Assembly (NCBI RefSeq): GCF_963259705.1
Contig: NC_081841.1
Location: 92,785,059 to 92,849,058 of the forward strand
Reading direction: 5' to 3'
DNA from: Myotis daubentonii
Taxonomy: Eukaryota; Chordata; Mammalia; Chiroptera; Vespertilionidae
DNA length: 64,000 nucleotides
Part shown: positions 45,213-59,300 of the stretch, one piece after another
Layout: every line of letters starts with the position of its first letter
Numbering within the stretch: the stretch's first letter is position 1
Position numbers and translations under genes: made by a program
Notes under the pieces: model-generated
Seen by the model: the letters and a program-made list of their open reading frames with translations, nothing else
Database searches by the model: none
What the model was told of the DNA's origin: nothing

Positions 45213-45560
45213 TTATATTTTGATTTCATGTTAGGTAGATTATAGTAGCTATGACTTTCATGTCAGGATAATAAAGAATGCATTACAAAATATAAGCAGG
45301 GGTACTGGGTGTGACAAGAAAAATTATCTTGGTTTTAGGGAAAGCAAGTAGATAGCATCATGAGTTATAAGTTGATGCGGAAACAGCATGAATATGCAAA
45401 TACCGTGAGGTGCTGTGCGTTACAGAATTATTATTTATTTTCAAGTCAAATCCACTCATCTGTGTGCCTACTAGCTGGCTTATGGCAAACAGGAGTATTA
45501 GGGGCAATAACAAGAGATAAATTTAACTGAAGAAAAAAAGTGAAGCTGAAGTTGGGCATC
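45213..45560. other. Intergenic, no recognised element
   Basis: A/T-rich unique-looking sequence after the Helitron pair. Confidence 0.4.
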
Positions 45561-45720
45561 TTTCCCTAGAGCACCGATTCTCACATATTACTGTGCATGA
45601 GAATAAAAATAAAATTCCTAGGCCCTTTCTCTAGAGATTCTGATTCAGTAGGTCTGTGGTGGGGCTCGCCCACCTGACTTAGTAACAGGAACTGCTCTAC
45701 TCTGACACAGCATGTCTGTA
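45561..45720 (+). mobile_element. MER5-type ancient hAT fragment
   Basis: GATTCTGATTCAGTAGGTCT and GGTGGGGCTCGCCCACCTG resemble the MER5A consensus. Ends are worn. Confidence 0.6.
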
Positions 45721-45721
45721 C

Positions 45722-46125
45722 ATCAGGGCTTTTTACACCATGTGCATACAAATCTCCCAGGGACCTATCTAAAATGCACTCTGCCTGGCCAGGTGGTTCA
45801 GTTGGTTGGAACATCATCCAATGCAGGTTTGATTCCCAGTCAGGGCATATACCTAGGTTGCTGGTTTGATCTCCGGTTGGGGCACATACAGGAGGCAACC
45901 AATTGATGTTTCTCTCTCTCCCTGCCTCTCTCTCTCAAATCATTAAAAACAAAAAACAAACAACAACAAAAAAAACCCGTATCTTCTGGTGAGGATTAAA
46001 ATAAAATAAAACGCAGACCCTAATTCAACAGGTCTGAAGTAGGTAGGGCCCGGTTTTCAGTATTTCTAACAAGCTCCCAGGTGATGCTGATGTTGCTGGT
46101 CCACAAACCACACTTAATAGTACAC
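45722..46125 (-). mobile_element. MER5A-like hAT fragment split by a SINE
   Basis: AATTCAACAGGTCTGAAGTA, TTTCTAACAAGCTCCCAGGT and GATGCTGATGTTGCTGGTCC (46020-46100) match the reverse MER5A consensus. The other half precedes the SINE at about 45725-45780. Confidence 0.65.
45781..45992 (+). mobile_element. VES-type SINE
   Basis: CTGCCTGGCCAGGTGGTTCAG head, GGTTTGATTCCCAGTCAGGG B-box region, CTCTCTCTC body and an A-rich tail from about 45945. Confidence 0.85.
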
Positions 46126-46181
46126 TTTTGTCCATTTTGGGACAAGATTCTCTAACATGTAGAGAATGGAAGGTAGAAAAC

Positions 46182-46273
46182 TCACCTTCAGCGTGGCTCA
46201 GTGGTTGAACATGGACCTATGAAACAGAAGGTGATGGTTCGATTCCCGGTCAGTGCACCTGCCCAGGTTGTTA
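46182..46273 (+). mobile_element. 3'-truncated VES-type SINE
   Basis: GCGTGGCTCAGTGGTTGAAC and GGTTCGATTCCCGGTCAGTG are clear; the body and tail are missing. Confidence 0.8.
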
Positions 46274-47212
46274 TATATAAAGAACTTTCAACATCCACAT
46301 TCCTCACTAGACGAATGAGATGGGTGTTAGTGTAACTGAACAGGATTTTTTTCACTGACATTCCCACCTACATATCAAGGGGCTGAACTGTGGTGGAAAG
46401 CAGTGCCTAACCTTGGGTCACCTAGCAGTGGCTCACCTAAGGTGGTGTGATGGCTTCACCTCAAATTATGAGAGTTTTTAATTATACTGTACTGAGGAAT
46501 TTGCTGAATAAACCAACTGATCATCTGGGTCTTGGCTGTAATATCAATTTACACAAAAGTCCTAATTCCTGTGCATTAGTCATCACTGCAAAGAGACTGT
46601 GGCACCTCCTTCGCGTGGAGAGAACCTTTCTATTTCCATGTATCTAAAACCATCTAGCTGTCCTAATAGCAGGGGGGGACAGACTTCAGGTAGTTTAGGT
46701 CTGAGCAGAGGACTATGGAATTACTGCATGCAGTTTGAAAATTTGTCCACAATGTTTTATATGTATGTACTATTTTAAAAATATATATAGTTATCATTAA
46801 AATTTTAAAAATAAATTCTGATTAGTTATGGAACATTATATATTTTCTCAATTAATGGATAGTAAGAGACAATCACCTATCACTTCTGGTTGTCATAATA
46901 TTTTGACATTAAAAGGGAGTCCTTGTTATAGAAGTAGCTTGACACAGTGAAATTCCAATCCTTCAGCATTAGAGGATAAATGATACAAGTCATTATTAAA
47001 TATATATTTTTAAACAAAAATTATGTTTAAGCTCTAAATGGCTAAATTTCTCACTTCATAAATCAAGAAAGGAAAAACTGTTGCAGAATATAATCTCAGA
47101 TTTTTTAATAGAGAGATCTTATTCACTGTTTACAGGATTCTCTGATGAAAGTGGACTAGTCACTAGCCAGATGACCCAATGACACCAAAAACCCAGGGCA
47201 GCTCAGAGGCCA
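46274..47212 (-). other. Region downstream of NDUFA9, including its 3' UTR
   Basis: This follows the NDUFA9 stop codon on the minus strand. An ATTAAA variant signal (complement at about 47105-47110) could end the transcript roughly 100 bases after the stop. No other gene or clear repeat was seen. Confidence 0.45.
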
Positions 47213-47383
47213 CTAAAAGTTGACAGTCTTGGCTGGCTTCACCTCATCCATTTCAGAAGACAGCCAGCGGTAAGTGCGATGACGCCGCAGCACCTCGATG
47301 GCCTTCAGTTCCAGGGGTGTGGCCTGAATACCAAGGTCTTCCAAGCCAGGCAAGTGAGGCAATGTCATGTCGGTGATGTGAAC
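47213..47383 (-). CDS. NDUFA9: NDUFA9 last coding exon
   Basis: 57 codons including TAG (47213-47215). It starts on a complete codon after acceptor TTCAAAG (complement at 47384-47390). The reading [17 protein letters not shown] is the well-conserved C-terminal part of the subunit. Confidence 0.95.
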   Translation of the reverse strand, partial: VHITDMTLPHLPGLEDLGIQATPLELKAIEVLRRHRTYRWLSSEMDEVKPAKTVNF

Positions 47384-50300
47384 CTTTGAACAAACAAAGA
47401 ACCACAGAGAACACTGAACGCTGTCCGAGAACGCCACATGCTATCCAGCAAGAACTCAACCCTCCAGCTGAGACCCATTACTGATACTTCACTGTTTTCA
47501 AAGGATATGTGGCAGTGCTTTGTTCCAGCACTCTCTAAAAGTTGACCACAGGCAAAGGGTTTAAGGAAAAAAGGGCAAGTTCACCAAATAGCAGCTCAAA
47601 GGTCCCCAGCACTATCCATGAGCATAGAACATGGGCTCTAGGAGAGTCATTCTAGAGATTTAAACAGAAATAAATCTAAAGTGAGAGGCATAGGTCGTCA
47701 AATTTGTCAGGGGTGGCTTTATAGGTTTTAAGTAAAATATAGGATTTAAAGCCTGTGTGTCCATGCTCTGAGCACAGGCTTTCTGCCTCAGTTTTAACTG
47801 TTGAATTACAGAAATAACTAGCATTTGTCCTTGCTCATTAAGAGATAATCCATTAACCTTTGTGCTCCAGCTATACTTAACCTGGTTGACTAATGCTCAG
47901 ATCTAAAAATCCAAACCAATCTTGTTTGTAGAGGAGAATGAAATATAAGACTTAAAAAGATTCTTCATTCTCCCACCCGACAAAGTCTGCAATTCTTTTA
48001 CCAGAGCTGTAAAGCAACCTCCAAATATCTAAAACCCATTCAGCCTACTGTACTAACACTTTTTCACTTACAAATGTGAGAGGCACATTAGTGCAAGATA
48101 CAATGAAGTATTCTGACAATTAGTTCTCTTGCCCAATCTTTCATGAATGTACAGGACACCTTGAAATGGTCTTAGCTTTCCACCCTATCAGATGGGAAGA
48201 TAATGCTGTCCATTCACATCTGTTCCCCAAGGACTATTTTTTCATCCTCTCTACATTCCAGCTTTCGGGTAACATTCAGAGGACAATCTGGCTGTTTCTT
48301 ATTGATAAAAGGTCAACAGGTGTTCAAAGGTAGAGGTGGTATATTATTTTTATTTTATTTTGTGTCCTCCCTAGAAACTTTTATAGACAGTGGGTGACTG
48401 ATCAATGAGTCAGCCTAGTATGGGAGACGGCAGGCTGGGAAGAGCCAGAGCTTTGGAGTCCAATACTGCAGAGGGACCAGAGAGGCAACAGGAGACTGCT
48501 CAAGGCAATAAGAAAGAAGATGCTAGCCACTTGGATTAAAGTGGGCAGAGGAGAGACAATTATTTCCTTTACCTTTCTATAAATTGAAAAATTTAAATAC
48601 TATTATAATATTTTCATAACAAGCTGAATAAAAAGGTAGAAAGGGGAGAAGTTGTAAGATCTGGCGCATATTTGAGGGTTGCCAGAATCATACCTGCTGA
48701 TGGTCTAGAGCTGTGCTCTTTGATACGGCAGCCACTAACCAAATTTAAGTTTAAATTAACTAAAATTAAATAAAATTCAAAGCCTATTTCTAGAGTCACA
48801 CAAGCCACATGTCAAGTGTTCAATAGTGACATATTGCTAGCGGTTACATCTTAGACACTGTAGATCAGTGGTTCTCAACCTTCTGGCCCTTTAAATACAG
48901 TTCCTCATGTTGTGACCCAACCATAAAATTATTTTCGTTGCTACTTCATAACTGTAATGTTGCTACTGTTATAAATTGTAATGTAAATATCTGATATGCA
49001 GGATGGTCTTAGGCGACCCCTGTGATAGGGTCGTTCGACCGCCAAAGGGGTCTCGACCCACAGGTTGAGAACCGCTGCTGTAGATCATAAAATATTCCCA
49101 GCCAGCACTGCAGAAGTTCTATGGGAGAGCACTGATTTAGATCTAGACTGGATGGGTAAGGAAGAAATCCTACATCTTTAACTTGACAAACAGAGCTAAT
49201 AGTGATACTGTTAATTGTGATGACAGAGGCAGGTTTGCAATTCTATTTATGGACATATTCTATTTCAGATGACTTTAGTATTATCTAAATTGTTAAGAGC
49301 CTACAGCTGGGTTGGGGGGCAATGCAGGGCTAGAGATAAAACTGCAGTTATGAGTTACAGACAGCAGGTGGAGCATGGGACTAGGTGAGGGTCATTTAGA
49401 GAATAAGCAAAGATGGCAAAAGGCTGAGAAGAGAGCCCTTGGGTCCCCCAACATTTAAAGATCAGGAAGAAAATGACCCAGGAAGGCAGACCGAAAAGCA
49501 TGGCCCAATGAGAGGAGGAAATGCAAGAGAATGTAGAACTGGCCAGAAAAGAGATGGAAATCCAGGGTTGCAAGGAGAGAGCACCTCATCAGCGAGACGT
49601 CAGAAAATTCACTATGGATTTGGCAGAATGGAGATCACAGGCAACCTTGAAAAAAACAATTTTAGGGGCAAAATGTGAAAAAAAGCCTGAGTGAAGTGGG
49701 TTAAAGAAGGAATGAAGTAAGAAACTGTCAATAGCAGGTACAGACAGCCCTTCTGAGGAGTTTTGATGCAATGGCACAAACAGGGTGAGAAGGGAGGGTT
49801 TTGTTTTTAAAAAAGAGTGGAGCTCTTATGGCCTGTTTGTATGCTAAGGGAAATGAACCAACAGAGAAAGAAAAATTAGTAGCATCAGAGTAAAAGTAGT
49901 GGAGGAACCACACCTGGAGCAAGCTGAGAGTGGGGGAGTCTGAGTGCACAAGTAGAGGGCTGACCTTTCCAGGAGGGTAAAAGATAGACAAGAGCATGAA
50001 AATAACCCAAGCAAACAAGCAAACAAAAATCACTTCTAACTGCCAGTCTTTATAATCGGGTTCCTCTTCAGATCATATAAATCTTTCACCTTTTCCTAAC
50101 TTACCCATCTATGCAGCTCTCTGCCTAGCATCTATCCAGGCAGATGTTCAACACACTTATACTCACCCGCTCCACTTTATCCCTCGTTGTCCAGGGCTCA
50201 AATGGACTGATTTCAAAGAGTCGTGCTATCCATCTAGACAAAGGAATAAATATAGCACAGGGGGTAAGGGTTTCTATGCCCAATATTCAAGCTAGGTTAT

Positions 50301-53300
50301 AAGAACCACAGGAAGAGAGACGGCTGTAGAGGCATTTTTCTTTAAAGAAAACCGCCCAGCCAGCATGACTCAGTGGTTGAGCGCCAACCTATGAACCAGA
50401 AAGTTCTTGGTTAGATTCCTGGTCAGGGTACATGCCTGATTTGTGGGCTCGATCCCTAGTGTGGGGTGTACAGCAGGCAGTGGATCAATGATTCTCTCTC
50501 ATTATTGATGTTTCTATTTCTCCCTCTCCCTTCCTTTCTGAAATCAATAAAAAATTAAAAGAAAGAAAAGAACCAACATCCTGGCACAACTCTCTGTGAG
50601 ATTACCTTTTCTTTCAAGTTAACCCAGCCTGACCGCTATAATTGCTGACACTGCTTATTCTCTACCAAAGTGACAACTAATCTTAAAAAGTAAAATAAAG
50701 CTACCACCACCAACAAAACAAACAAAATGATCCAACATTCAGAAGTCTGAAACTCAAACTAATTTAAGCCTGACATTCAAATATGGTTCCACTAAGGATG
50801 TAGGGCAAGCTGAGTAGTGTGCAAATATTAACAATGCCTACTGTGTGTCAAGCATTGTTCTAGGTGCTAGAGATAGAGATGTGAACAAATAGCAATGCTC
50901 CCCCTTCGTTTTTTTTTTAATTATTTCATTTTTTAAATTTACTTTTAGAGAGAGAGCAAGGGAGAGGAGGAGAGAGAAAAACATCAATGTGAGAGGATAA
51001 CACTGATTGGCTACCTCCTGCCACACCCCAACTGAGGATCGAACCCGCAACCAGGGCATGTGCCCTGACTGAGAATTGAACCGGTGACTCTTCAGTGCAG
51101 AGGACAACACCCAACCAACCGAGCCATACCAGCCAGGGCAATGCTCCCCTTCTTAAAACATTCATTCATTCTCTCCTTAAAACACTCCTTTTCCAAAACT
51201 AATACAAAATGATACTGCATGTAAACCATAATTGAAAAAAAATGTTTAAAAAGAAAAAAAATCAAAACATCACTTTTCTTTTGGTATTTAGGCTTCCAAA
51301 CTCTACATTTTTCACTTAAACATTCTTATTACACTTTTTTAGCCTCCTTGACAAAGTTGTTATTCTGCTGGCTCTATAAATGTAGGTATTCCTCATGCTC
51401 TGTCCTAGCCTCCCTCTTTTACTCACACTATACACTCTTCCTTACATACTTAGAGTCATTATAAGTATTAAACTAGAGGCCCAGTGCACAAAAATTTGTG
51501 CACTCGGGGGGGGGGGGGTGGGAGTGGGTCCCTCAGCCCGGCCTGTGCCCTCTCGCAGTCTGGGACCCCTCGGGAGATAATGACCTGCTGGCTTAGGCCT
51601 GCTCCCGGGTGGCAGAGGGCAGGCCCAATCCCTAGGTGCAGCCCTTGGTTGGGCTCAGAGCAGGGCCGATTGGGGAGTTGGGGTGCCGCCCCCTGTCATG
51701 CACAGAGCAGGGAGATCAGGAGGTTGCGATGCCACCCCTAGTCACGCTCAGGGTAGGGCCGATTGGGGGGTTGGGGCACCGCCCCATCATACTCAAGGCA
51801 GGGTCGATAGGGAGGTTGCGGCGTCACCCCTTCACGCACAGAGCAGGGCCGATCAGGGGGTTGGGGCGCTGCCCCCTATCACGCACAGAGCAGGACCCAT
51901 TAGGGGGGTTGGGGCTCTGTACCCTGTCACGCACAGAGCAGGGCCGATCAGGGGGTTGAGGAGCTCCCCCGTCACGCACAGAGCAGGGCCCATCAGGGGG
52001 TTGAGGAGCTCCCGTCACTCACAGAGTAGGGCCGATAGGGGAGTTGGAGCACCGTCCCCTGTCACACACAGAGCAGGGCGGATCAGGGGGTTGGGGCGCT
52101 GCCCCCTGTCACATACAGAGCAGGGTGGATCAGGGGGTTGGGGTGCCGCCCTCTATCACCCACAGAGCAGGGCTGATCAGGGGTTTGGGCGCCACCACTG
52201 TCACACTCAGGGCAGGGCCAATGGGGAGGTTATGGCTCTATCCCGTCACACACAGCAGGGCCCGTGGGGGGGGGGGGGGTGTTGTGGCGCCGCACCCTGT
52301 CACACACAAAGCCGCAGGGCGATCAGGGGGTTTGGTCACTGCCCCGTCACGCTGATCCTGGTGCCGGGAGGCCTCGCGGCTCCGCTGATCCTGGTGCTGG
52401 GAGGCCTCGCTGCTCCGCTGATCCCGGTGCTGGGAGGCATATCACCCTTTTACTATATAAGATAGAGGCTTGGTGCACAGGTGGGGGCCGGCTGGTTTGC
52501 CCTGAAGGGTGTCCTGGATCAGGGTGGGGGTCCCCACTGGGATGCCTGGCCAGCCTGGGTGAGGGGATGATGGCTGTTTGCAGCTGGTCACACACCCTTC
52601 AGGGTGGGGGTCCCCACTGGGGTGCCTGGCCAGTCTGGGGCTGAGGGCTGTTTTCAGGCTGGCGGGTGACTAAAGCTCCCAACCTGTCCTTTTTTTTCTT
52701 TTTTTTTTTTATTCTGGGCCAGCTTTAGTTCTGAGGCTTGGCTCCAGCTCTTAGGCCTTGGCTGCTGAAAGCAGGTATCTGGTTTTTTTGTGTTCTATAA
52801 TTGTAACACTGTTGCGGTCCTGCTCACTCCAGCTCTGAGATCCCGGCTGGCTGAAAGCAGGGATCTGTGTTTGTTCTATAATTGAAAGAATGTTGCAGTC
52901 CTGCTGGCTGAACCCCGGCTGGCTGAAAGCAGGTTTCTGGGGTTTTGTTTAGCTTCTATATTTGTAACAATGTTTCTTAAACTGCAAGCTCAGAGGCTGG
53001 CAAGGCAGGCGGGGAACGTTAGTTTCCTCCGTCACTGAAGCAAGCAAGCCTCCTGTTCGCTTCAAGCTGCCTGGCTGCCGGCTGCCATCTTGGCTGGCAG
53101 TTAATTTGCTTATCACCCTGATTAGCCAATGGGAAGGGTAGCGGAGGTATGGCTAATTACCATGTTTCTCTATTATTAGATAGGATGAGGAGGAAGTAGA
53201 GACAGCCTAAAAACAGAACACTGTCCATAGATATTATCATCACACTACATTCTAATTGACTACTGTTCTGATACCTCTATAACAGGGCTTACTGTAACAT

Positions 53301-56300
53301 ATTGAGTGCCTAGTGCATTGCCTATGATACAGCAGGCATTTGAAGAACAAACAAATGAAGGAGTGAACTGCCATGCTGGTTTATAAAAAAAAATGTGGCA
53401 AACTGGATGTGAAAGTGTGTGACATAATTCTGAGCTTCTAAACCTACAAATGGAAGAAGTGAGCTAAGAAGCAAGGAAATAAGACAAGGCAACCATAGGC
53501 CAAGTCTGAAACAACCTAGCTCCTTTCCCCAAATGCATGACGGGAATGGTTTAATAAAGAGGAGTCCCTTTGCCACTCTGAGTAAGTGATATGAAACAGA
53601 GAAACCTGATCTCTCCTTTATCCAACCTGCCGAGATACTTCTCCATATTAAAACTCAGAGATTTTTAATTGTAGAATTTGAAGAACTGCAGCTTTAATCC
53701 CTCAACACATCGTTTTTCTCATCCACACTAATCTGCATTTCCCTTTCTTAGATGTCTATGGTTCTTTCCTAGACTAACATCAAGATATTAGAACAACATT
53801 CTAGTTAGCGATTCTGAGACTTCACTGTAAGGAACATACTCCCTATAACCCCAAGTGAGAGAGCATGACGAACAAATGTATCTAGTTAGCTCTATTGTAG
53901 AAGGCACAAAAAGAAGTGCTTTACTTACTGATAGGCAAAACGTGGCAAAGGGTATGGTAGGAAGGGTCTGTGACTCATAGCAAAGACATACTGCACCAGG
54001 TCAAAAAGGAGGTATCGATTGGGCCTACAAAAAAAAATTCAGTTATTCAAATTATTTGCACCTAAAAATTCACCTTTTTAATTTAACAAAATAACATCTG
54101 TCTTATGAAAAAGGAACACATATGCACTGTAGTAAATATAGATTAGATTAGCACAGAGGAAAATCATCATAATCCCACCAAAGACAATGTTAATATGTTT
54201 AAAATATATCCTTCTCATCCCCTTACATATATATTTTTGTTTTTATAAATATAAGATTACAGTTCATCCTATTCTGTAATGTCCTTTTCATTTAACATTA
54301 AATCACAACCATCTGTCAATGTCATTAAATATTCTAGTGCATGTTTAATGCTTGCACATCATACTGTAAAAATAGTAATTATAACTATTTTACCAATTCC
54401 CATTTTTGGATGTTTAAACTATTTAAATATTTTTCTTTTATAAAATAATGCTTTAATAAACATTCTTATAGGAAATATTTGTACTTATCCATAATTATGT
54501 GTTTACTGGAGGCCCAGTGCATGAAATTCGTGTACTTGGTGGCGGGGGGAGGTCCCTCAGCCGGGCCTGCACCCTCTTGCAGTCCAGGAGCCCGGGAAGC
54601 AGGCCTAAGCCATCAGTCAGACATCCTTAGCGCTGTTGTGGAGGTGGAAGAGGCTCCCACCACTGCTGCTGCACTCGCCAGCCTTGAGCTCGGTTTCTGG
54701 CTGAGCAGCGCTCCCCCGTGGGAGCACACTGACCACCAGGGGATAGCACCTGCATTGAGCGTCTGCCCCCTGGTGGTCAGGGCAGGTCATAGTGACTGGT
54801 TGTTCTGCCATTTGGTCAATTTGCATATTAGCCTTTTATTATATAGGATAATACATTCTAGAAGTAGAACTAGCTAAAAAGTATACTTTGGGATTTTAAG
54901 GCTTTTATTTATACCAGAGGCCCAGTGCACAAAAATTTGTGCACTTGCGGGGCGGCCCTCAGCCTGGCCTGTGCCCTCTCGCAGTCTGGGACCCCTCAGG
55001 GGATGACCACCTGCTGGCTTAGGCCTAGTCCCTGGGGGATTGGGCCTAAGCTGGCAATCAGACATCCCTCTGGCAGCCCGGGAACCCTCAGGGGATGTCT
55101 ACTTGCCAGCGGGGAGCCGGCCTAAGCTGCAGTCGGACACATCCTTACCACTGCTGAGGAGGCGAGAGAGGCTCCCACCACCACCGCTGTACTGGCAGCC
55201 ATCAGCCTGGCTTGTGGCTGAGCAGAGCTCCCGCTGTGGGAGTGCAGTGACCACCAGGGGGCAGCTCCTGCATTGAGCGTCTGGCCCCTGGTGGTCAGTG
55301 TGTGTCATAGTGACCAGTCATTCTGCTGTTAGGGTCAATTTGCATATTACCCTTTTATTATATGGGATAGAGGCCTGGTTCACGTTTGGGGGCCAGCTGG
55401 TTTGCCCTGAAGGGTGTCCCGGATCAGGGTGGGGGTCTCGCTGGGGTGCCTGGCCAACCTGGGTGAGGGGCTGATGGCTGTTTGCAGCTGGTCACACCCC
55501 CTTCAGGGTGGGGGTCCCCACTGGGGTGCCTGGCCAGCCTGGCTGAGGGGCTGATGGCTGTTTGCAGGCTAGTCAAGCGCCCACCCCCCCGCCCAGTGGG
55601 GACCCTCACCCCATGGAGGTTTGGCCAGCCTGGGTGAGGGGCTGAGGGCCGTTTTCAGGCTGGCCAAGCCCCTCCAGCGAAGGAAGCTCCCAGTCTCTCC
55701 TTTTTTTCTTTTTTATTCTGGGATTTATTTACCTTCTATAATTGTAACTTTGTAGCCTTGAGAGGAGCTCAGAATCAGCCAGGGCGGGCGGGAGGGAAGC
55801 CTCCTGCTTGCTCCAGCTCCATGGCCACGGCCGGCTGAAAGCAGGTATCTGGGGTTTATTTACCTTCTATAATTGAAACTTTGCTGCTGTGAGTGGAGCT
55901 CAGAGCCAGCCGTGGCAGGCAGGAAGCTTGGCTTCCTCCATCCTTGGGGCAACCAAGCCTCCTGCACGCTCCAGCTCCGTGGCTGCCAGCTGCCATCTTG
56001 GTTGGGTTAACTTGCATATAGTTGCTCTGACTGGCTGGTGGGCGTGGATTAAGGTGTGGCGAAGGTACGGTCAATTTGCATGTTTGTCTTTTATTGGTGT
56101 AGATATCCAAACTGCCTTCCGAAAAGGTTATATCAATTTACATAAAATGCTAGCAACCCCATTACCAAAAATGAATTTAGTCATATAAAATGAACAAAAT
56201 TTTGTCAATCTGCTAGGTAAAAAAAGGTACCTCAAAGTTTCAATTAGCATTATTTTAATACTGAAGATTAATTTTTTTCTTTATATATTTTTGGTCATTT

Positions 56301-59300
56301 ACACTTCCTTTTTTCCTCCTGGGATCCCTGTCTATAAGAATGATTTGTTAAGAGTTCTTTATATTTTAATAATAGAGTTAGAAATATCTTTTATTGTTTA
56401 TTATTTACATTTTAATGGTTAGGTGTTTTGTGGCATATAAAAGTCTAAACATTTCACTTAAAACTACTGATTTCTTTTATTTTATGGTTTGGCTTTATAT
56501 TTAGAAAATTCCTCTCCAATCATCAGTGACATAACTTTCCATATATCTTTACTAATACTTCTGCCAATAAGTTGTTATTTTTAAATCCATAACATCAGTT
56601 CTTTCAGCAATATATTTTTGTATTATTATAAAGATATAACACCATTTACTGAATTATCTAACCTTCCCCCAGATTTTTAAATGTTGTCTTTATCACATAC
56701 CATATTCTTACATATACTTGAGACTTTTTCTGGACTTTATATTCCATTCTCCTGATCTGAATAGTTTTGAACCAGTATAACCTCGCTTTAATAATTATTG
56801 TTGCTTATAATACATTTTAATATCTCTTCACCTACTTTTCTAATCCCTTTTGCATCACAAAGCCTGAGATAACTGAGCAAAATGAAAGGAATTTAGTGAG
56901 AACCTCATTATTCTGGTATTTTCACCCAAAAAATAAAACAAAAAGAAAATGTCAGCTAGGGGAGAAAGCCTTTAAATAGTGCTCTTCCAATCTTAAAGGA
57001 TGTGAAGATCACTGCAGGGCATATAATATATGCTGTGCCAAAGAACAACCTGTAATCTTTATGATGCCAAGAATACTGGACTCATGGGCAAACTAATACA
57101 TAGCATCCTTCTTTTTCAGCTCTTCTGAAGCACTTTGTGTTCCATTAACAGTGACTTGAAGACTGGTTTAAATGCCCTTGCTCACAGACAAAGGTACATT
57201 GAAGCCTGTGTCCTTGCCAGCTTAGATTTCATGGTCATTCCTTTGCAAATATCCTCAGCAAAACCTTGTCTCCAGCCTCCTCTCCACTATACTGGTGTAG
57301 CAAAACCCGTACTCTGGTTAAGCAAAATATTCACCTTCTCAGTGCCTAAACCACCAGCAAGACAGAGATGTAGAGAAAGTACAACTGGGTGAATGGGCTT
57401 CACCTTTGGTTTCTGATCACTACCTTCAAATGGAAGACTCAGTTCTGCTTTGCAATCCTACTATTCCCTCCTAGGAGTGCCCTTTTCCTGTTCTCCTGGG
57501 GCAGTGATGGCGAACCTATGACATGCGTGTTAGAGGTGACACGTGAACTCATTTTTTTTAATTTTTCTTTGTTAAATGGCATTTAAATACATAAAATATC
57601 AAAAATATAAATTTTTGTTTTACTATGGTTGCAAATATCAAAAAATTTCTATATGTGACACTGCACTAGAGTTAAGTTAGGGTTTTCAAAATGCTGACAC
57701 ACCGAGCTCAAAAGGTTCGCCATCACTGTCCTAGGGAGTACGTCCATCTCTTCTGTGTCCTCAAATTTTCCAGACACCTCTCTGATCCACCCCATCCTTT
57801 CAGTGATGATCTCTTCACTTGTCTTTTTATCATTTTCTTAACAGTGTTTTTGAAATACAAAAGTTTTTAATTTTGATCAAGTCTAATTTATCCATTTTTT
57901 CTTTTATGGAGTATGCTTTTGTCATACCTAAAAAAAATCTTTGCCTAACCCAAGGTCTAAAAGATTTTTACTTATATTCCAAAAATTTTAATACTTACAT
58001 TTAGGTCTCGGATATATTTTGACTTAACTTTTTTCATGTATGGTGTGAAGTAAGGGTCAATGTTCATCTTTTTGCATTTGGATATACCAGTACCATTTGT
58101 TAAAAAGACTATCTTTTCCCCTTTGAATTGTTATGGCACCTTTGTCAAAAAGCAACCATCCATAAGGTTTACTTCTGGACTATCAAGTCTGTTTCACTGA
58201 CCTATGTGTCTATTTTTATGCCAGTACCACACATGATAATTGCAACTTTATAGTAAGTTTTGAAATTAAGAAGCTTAACTGCTACAACCTTATAATTCTT
58301 TGACAAAATGGTTTCAGCTACTGTGCTTCTTTTGCATTTCCATGTAGACTTAGAATCAATTTGTCAATATCTGCAACAACAAAAAAAGCCTGCTGGAATT
58401 TTGATAGGATTAAGTTGATAATATATATCAGTTTTGGGGAAATTGCCATTTTAACAATATTGATTCTTCCAATCCATGAACATGAGATGCCTTTCCATTT
58501 ATTTAAGTCTTCCCTAATTTCCCTTAGCAATGTTTTATAATTTTCAGTGTACAGGTCTCTACTTCTCTTGTTAAATTTACACCTAAGTATTTTATTCTTT
58601 TTTATGCTATTTTGAATAAAATTATTTTCTTAATTTTATTTTAGATTGTTCATATGCTAACATAGAAAACTGATTTTTTACATGCTGATCTTATACCTTA
58701 TGGTCTGCTGAACTTATCAGTTCTCACAGGTGTGTGTGTGTGTGTGTGTGCACGTGTGTGTGTCCACAGGTAGTTATTAAATGAATAAGCAGAATGGGCC
58801 AATATCATATAATTAGTAACTATGAAAAAAGTAGAAGCAAAATTCAGGTCTTCTGCTTATGCCTTAACCTCAAAGTGTCAAGGAAACAAGCAAAGTTTTC
58901 CCCTGGAACTGAAGAGGCAAAAGAGAAATATAGATGCATTTTTATAATTTCACAAGGAAAAATGCCTACACTGCCAAGTCTAGCATTACTTGACCCATCA
59001 CTGTGCCAAACAAGTATGACTTACCAGAGCCTAGCAAAGAGACTGAAGGGGCAGGGCAAAGCCACAGAAAATGGCTAACTTATCCCAGAGCCATCCCCAC
59101 TGAGCAGTAGGCAAGCAAAGTTTGTAAAAATCATTTCTGTTCATCTGTTCCTCAGTATCCTGGTCTAAGTACCTAACTAAAGCCTGATGTGTTTGAATCT
59201 TGTGTTTTACAAAACCTGTGCTAAACACATTTTTTTGTAAGTGACTTTTCTAGTCTAGGTGATATAACTGCATACTAATGTACCAAACTGGGAATTTGAA

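Larger units (their letters stand above)
50234..53928 (-). other. NDUFA9 intron with SINEs and a composite Helitron
   Basis: Contains SINEs at about 50350-50562 and 50905-51142 and the composite Helitron 51473-53185. About 740 bases of unique sequence separate the Helitron from the exon at 53929. Confidence 0.85.

Noticed and set aside
51640..52345. CRISPR-like regular repeats
   Set aside because: Repeats are directly adjacent with no unique spacers; this is a eukaryotic minisatellite.
51683..52465. 260-codon open frame in Helitron module A
   Set aside because: It is the translation of a 47-bp GC-rich minisatellite (141 bases is three units, so frames stay open). No domain, and sister copy 60439-61104 does not keep it.
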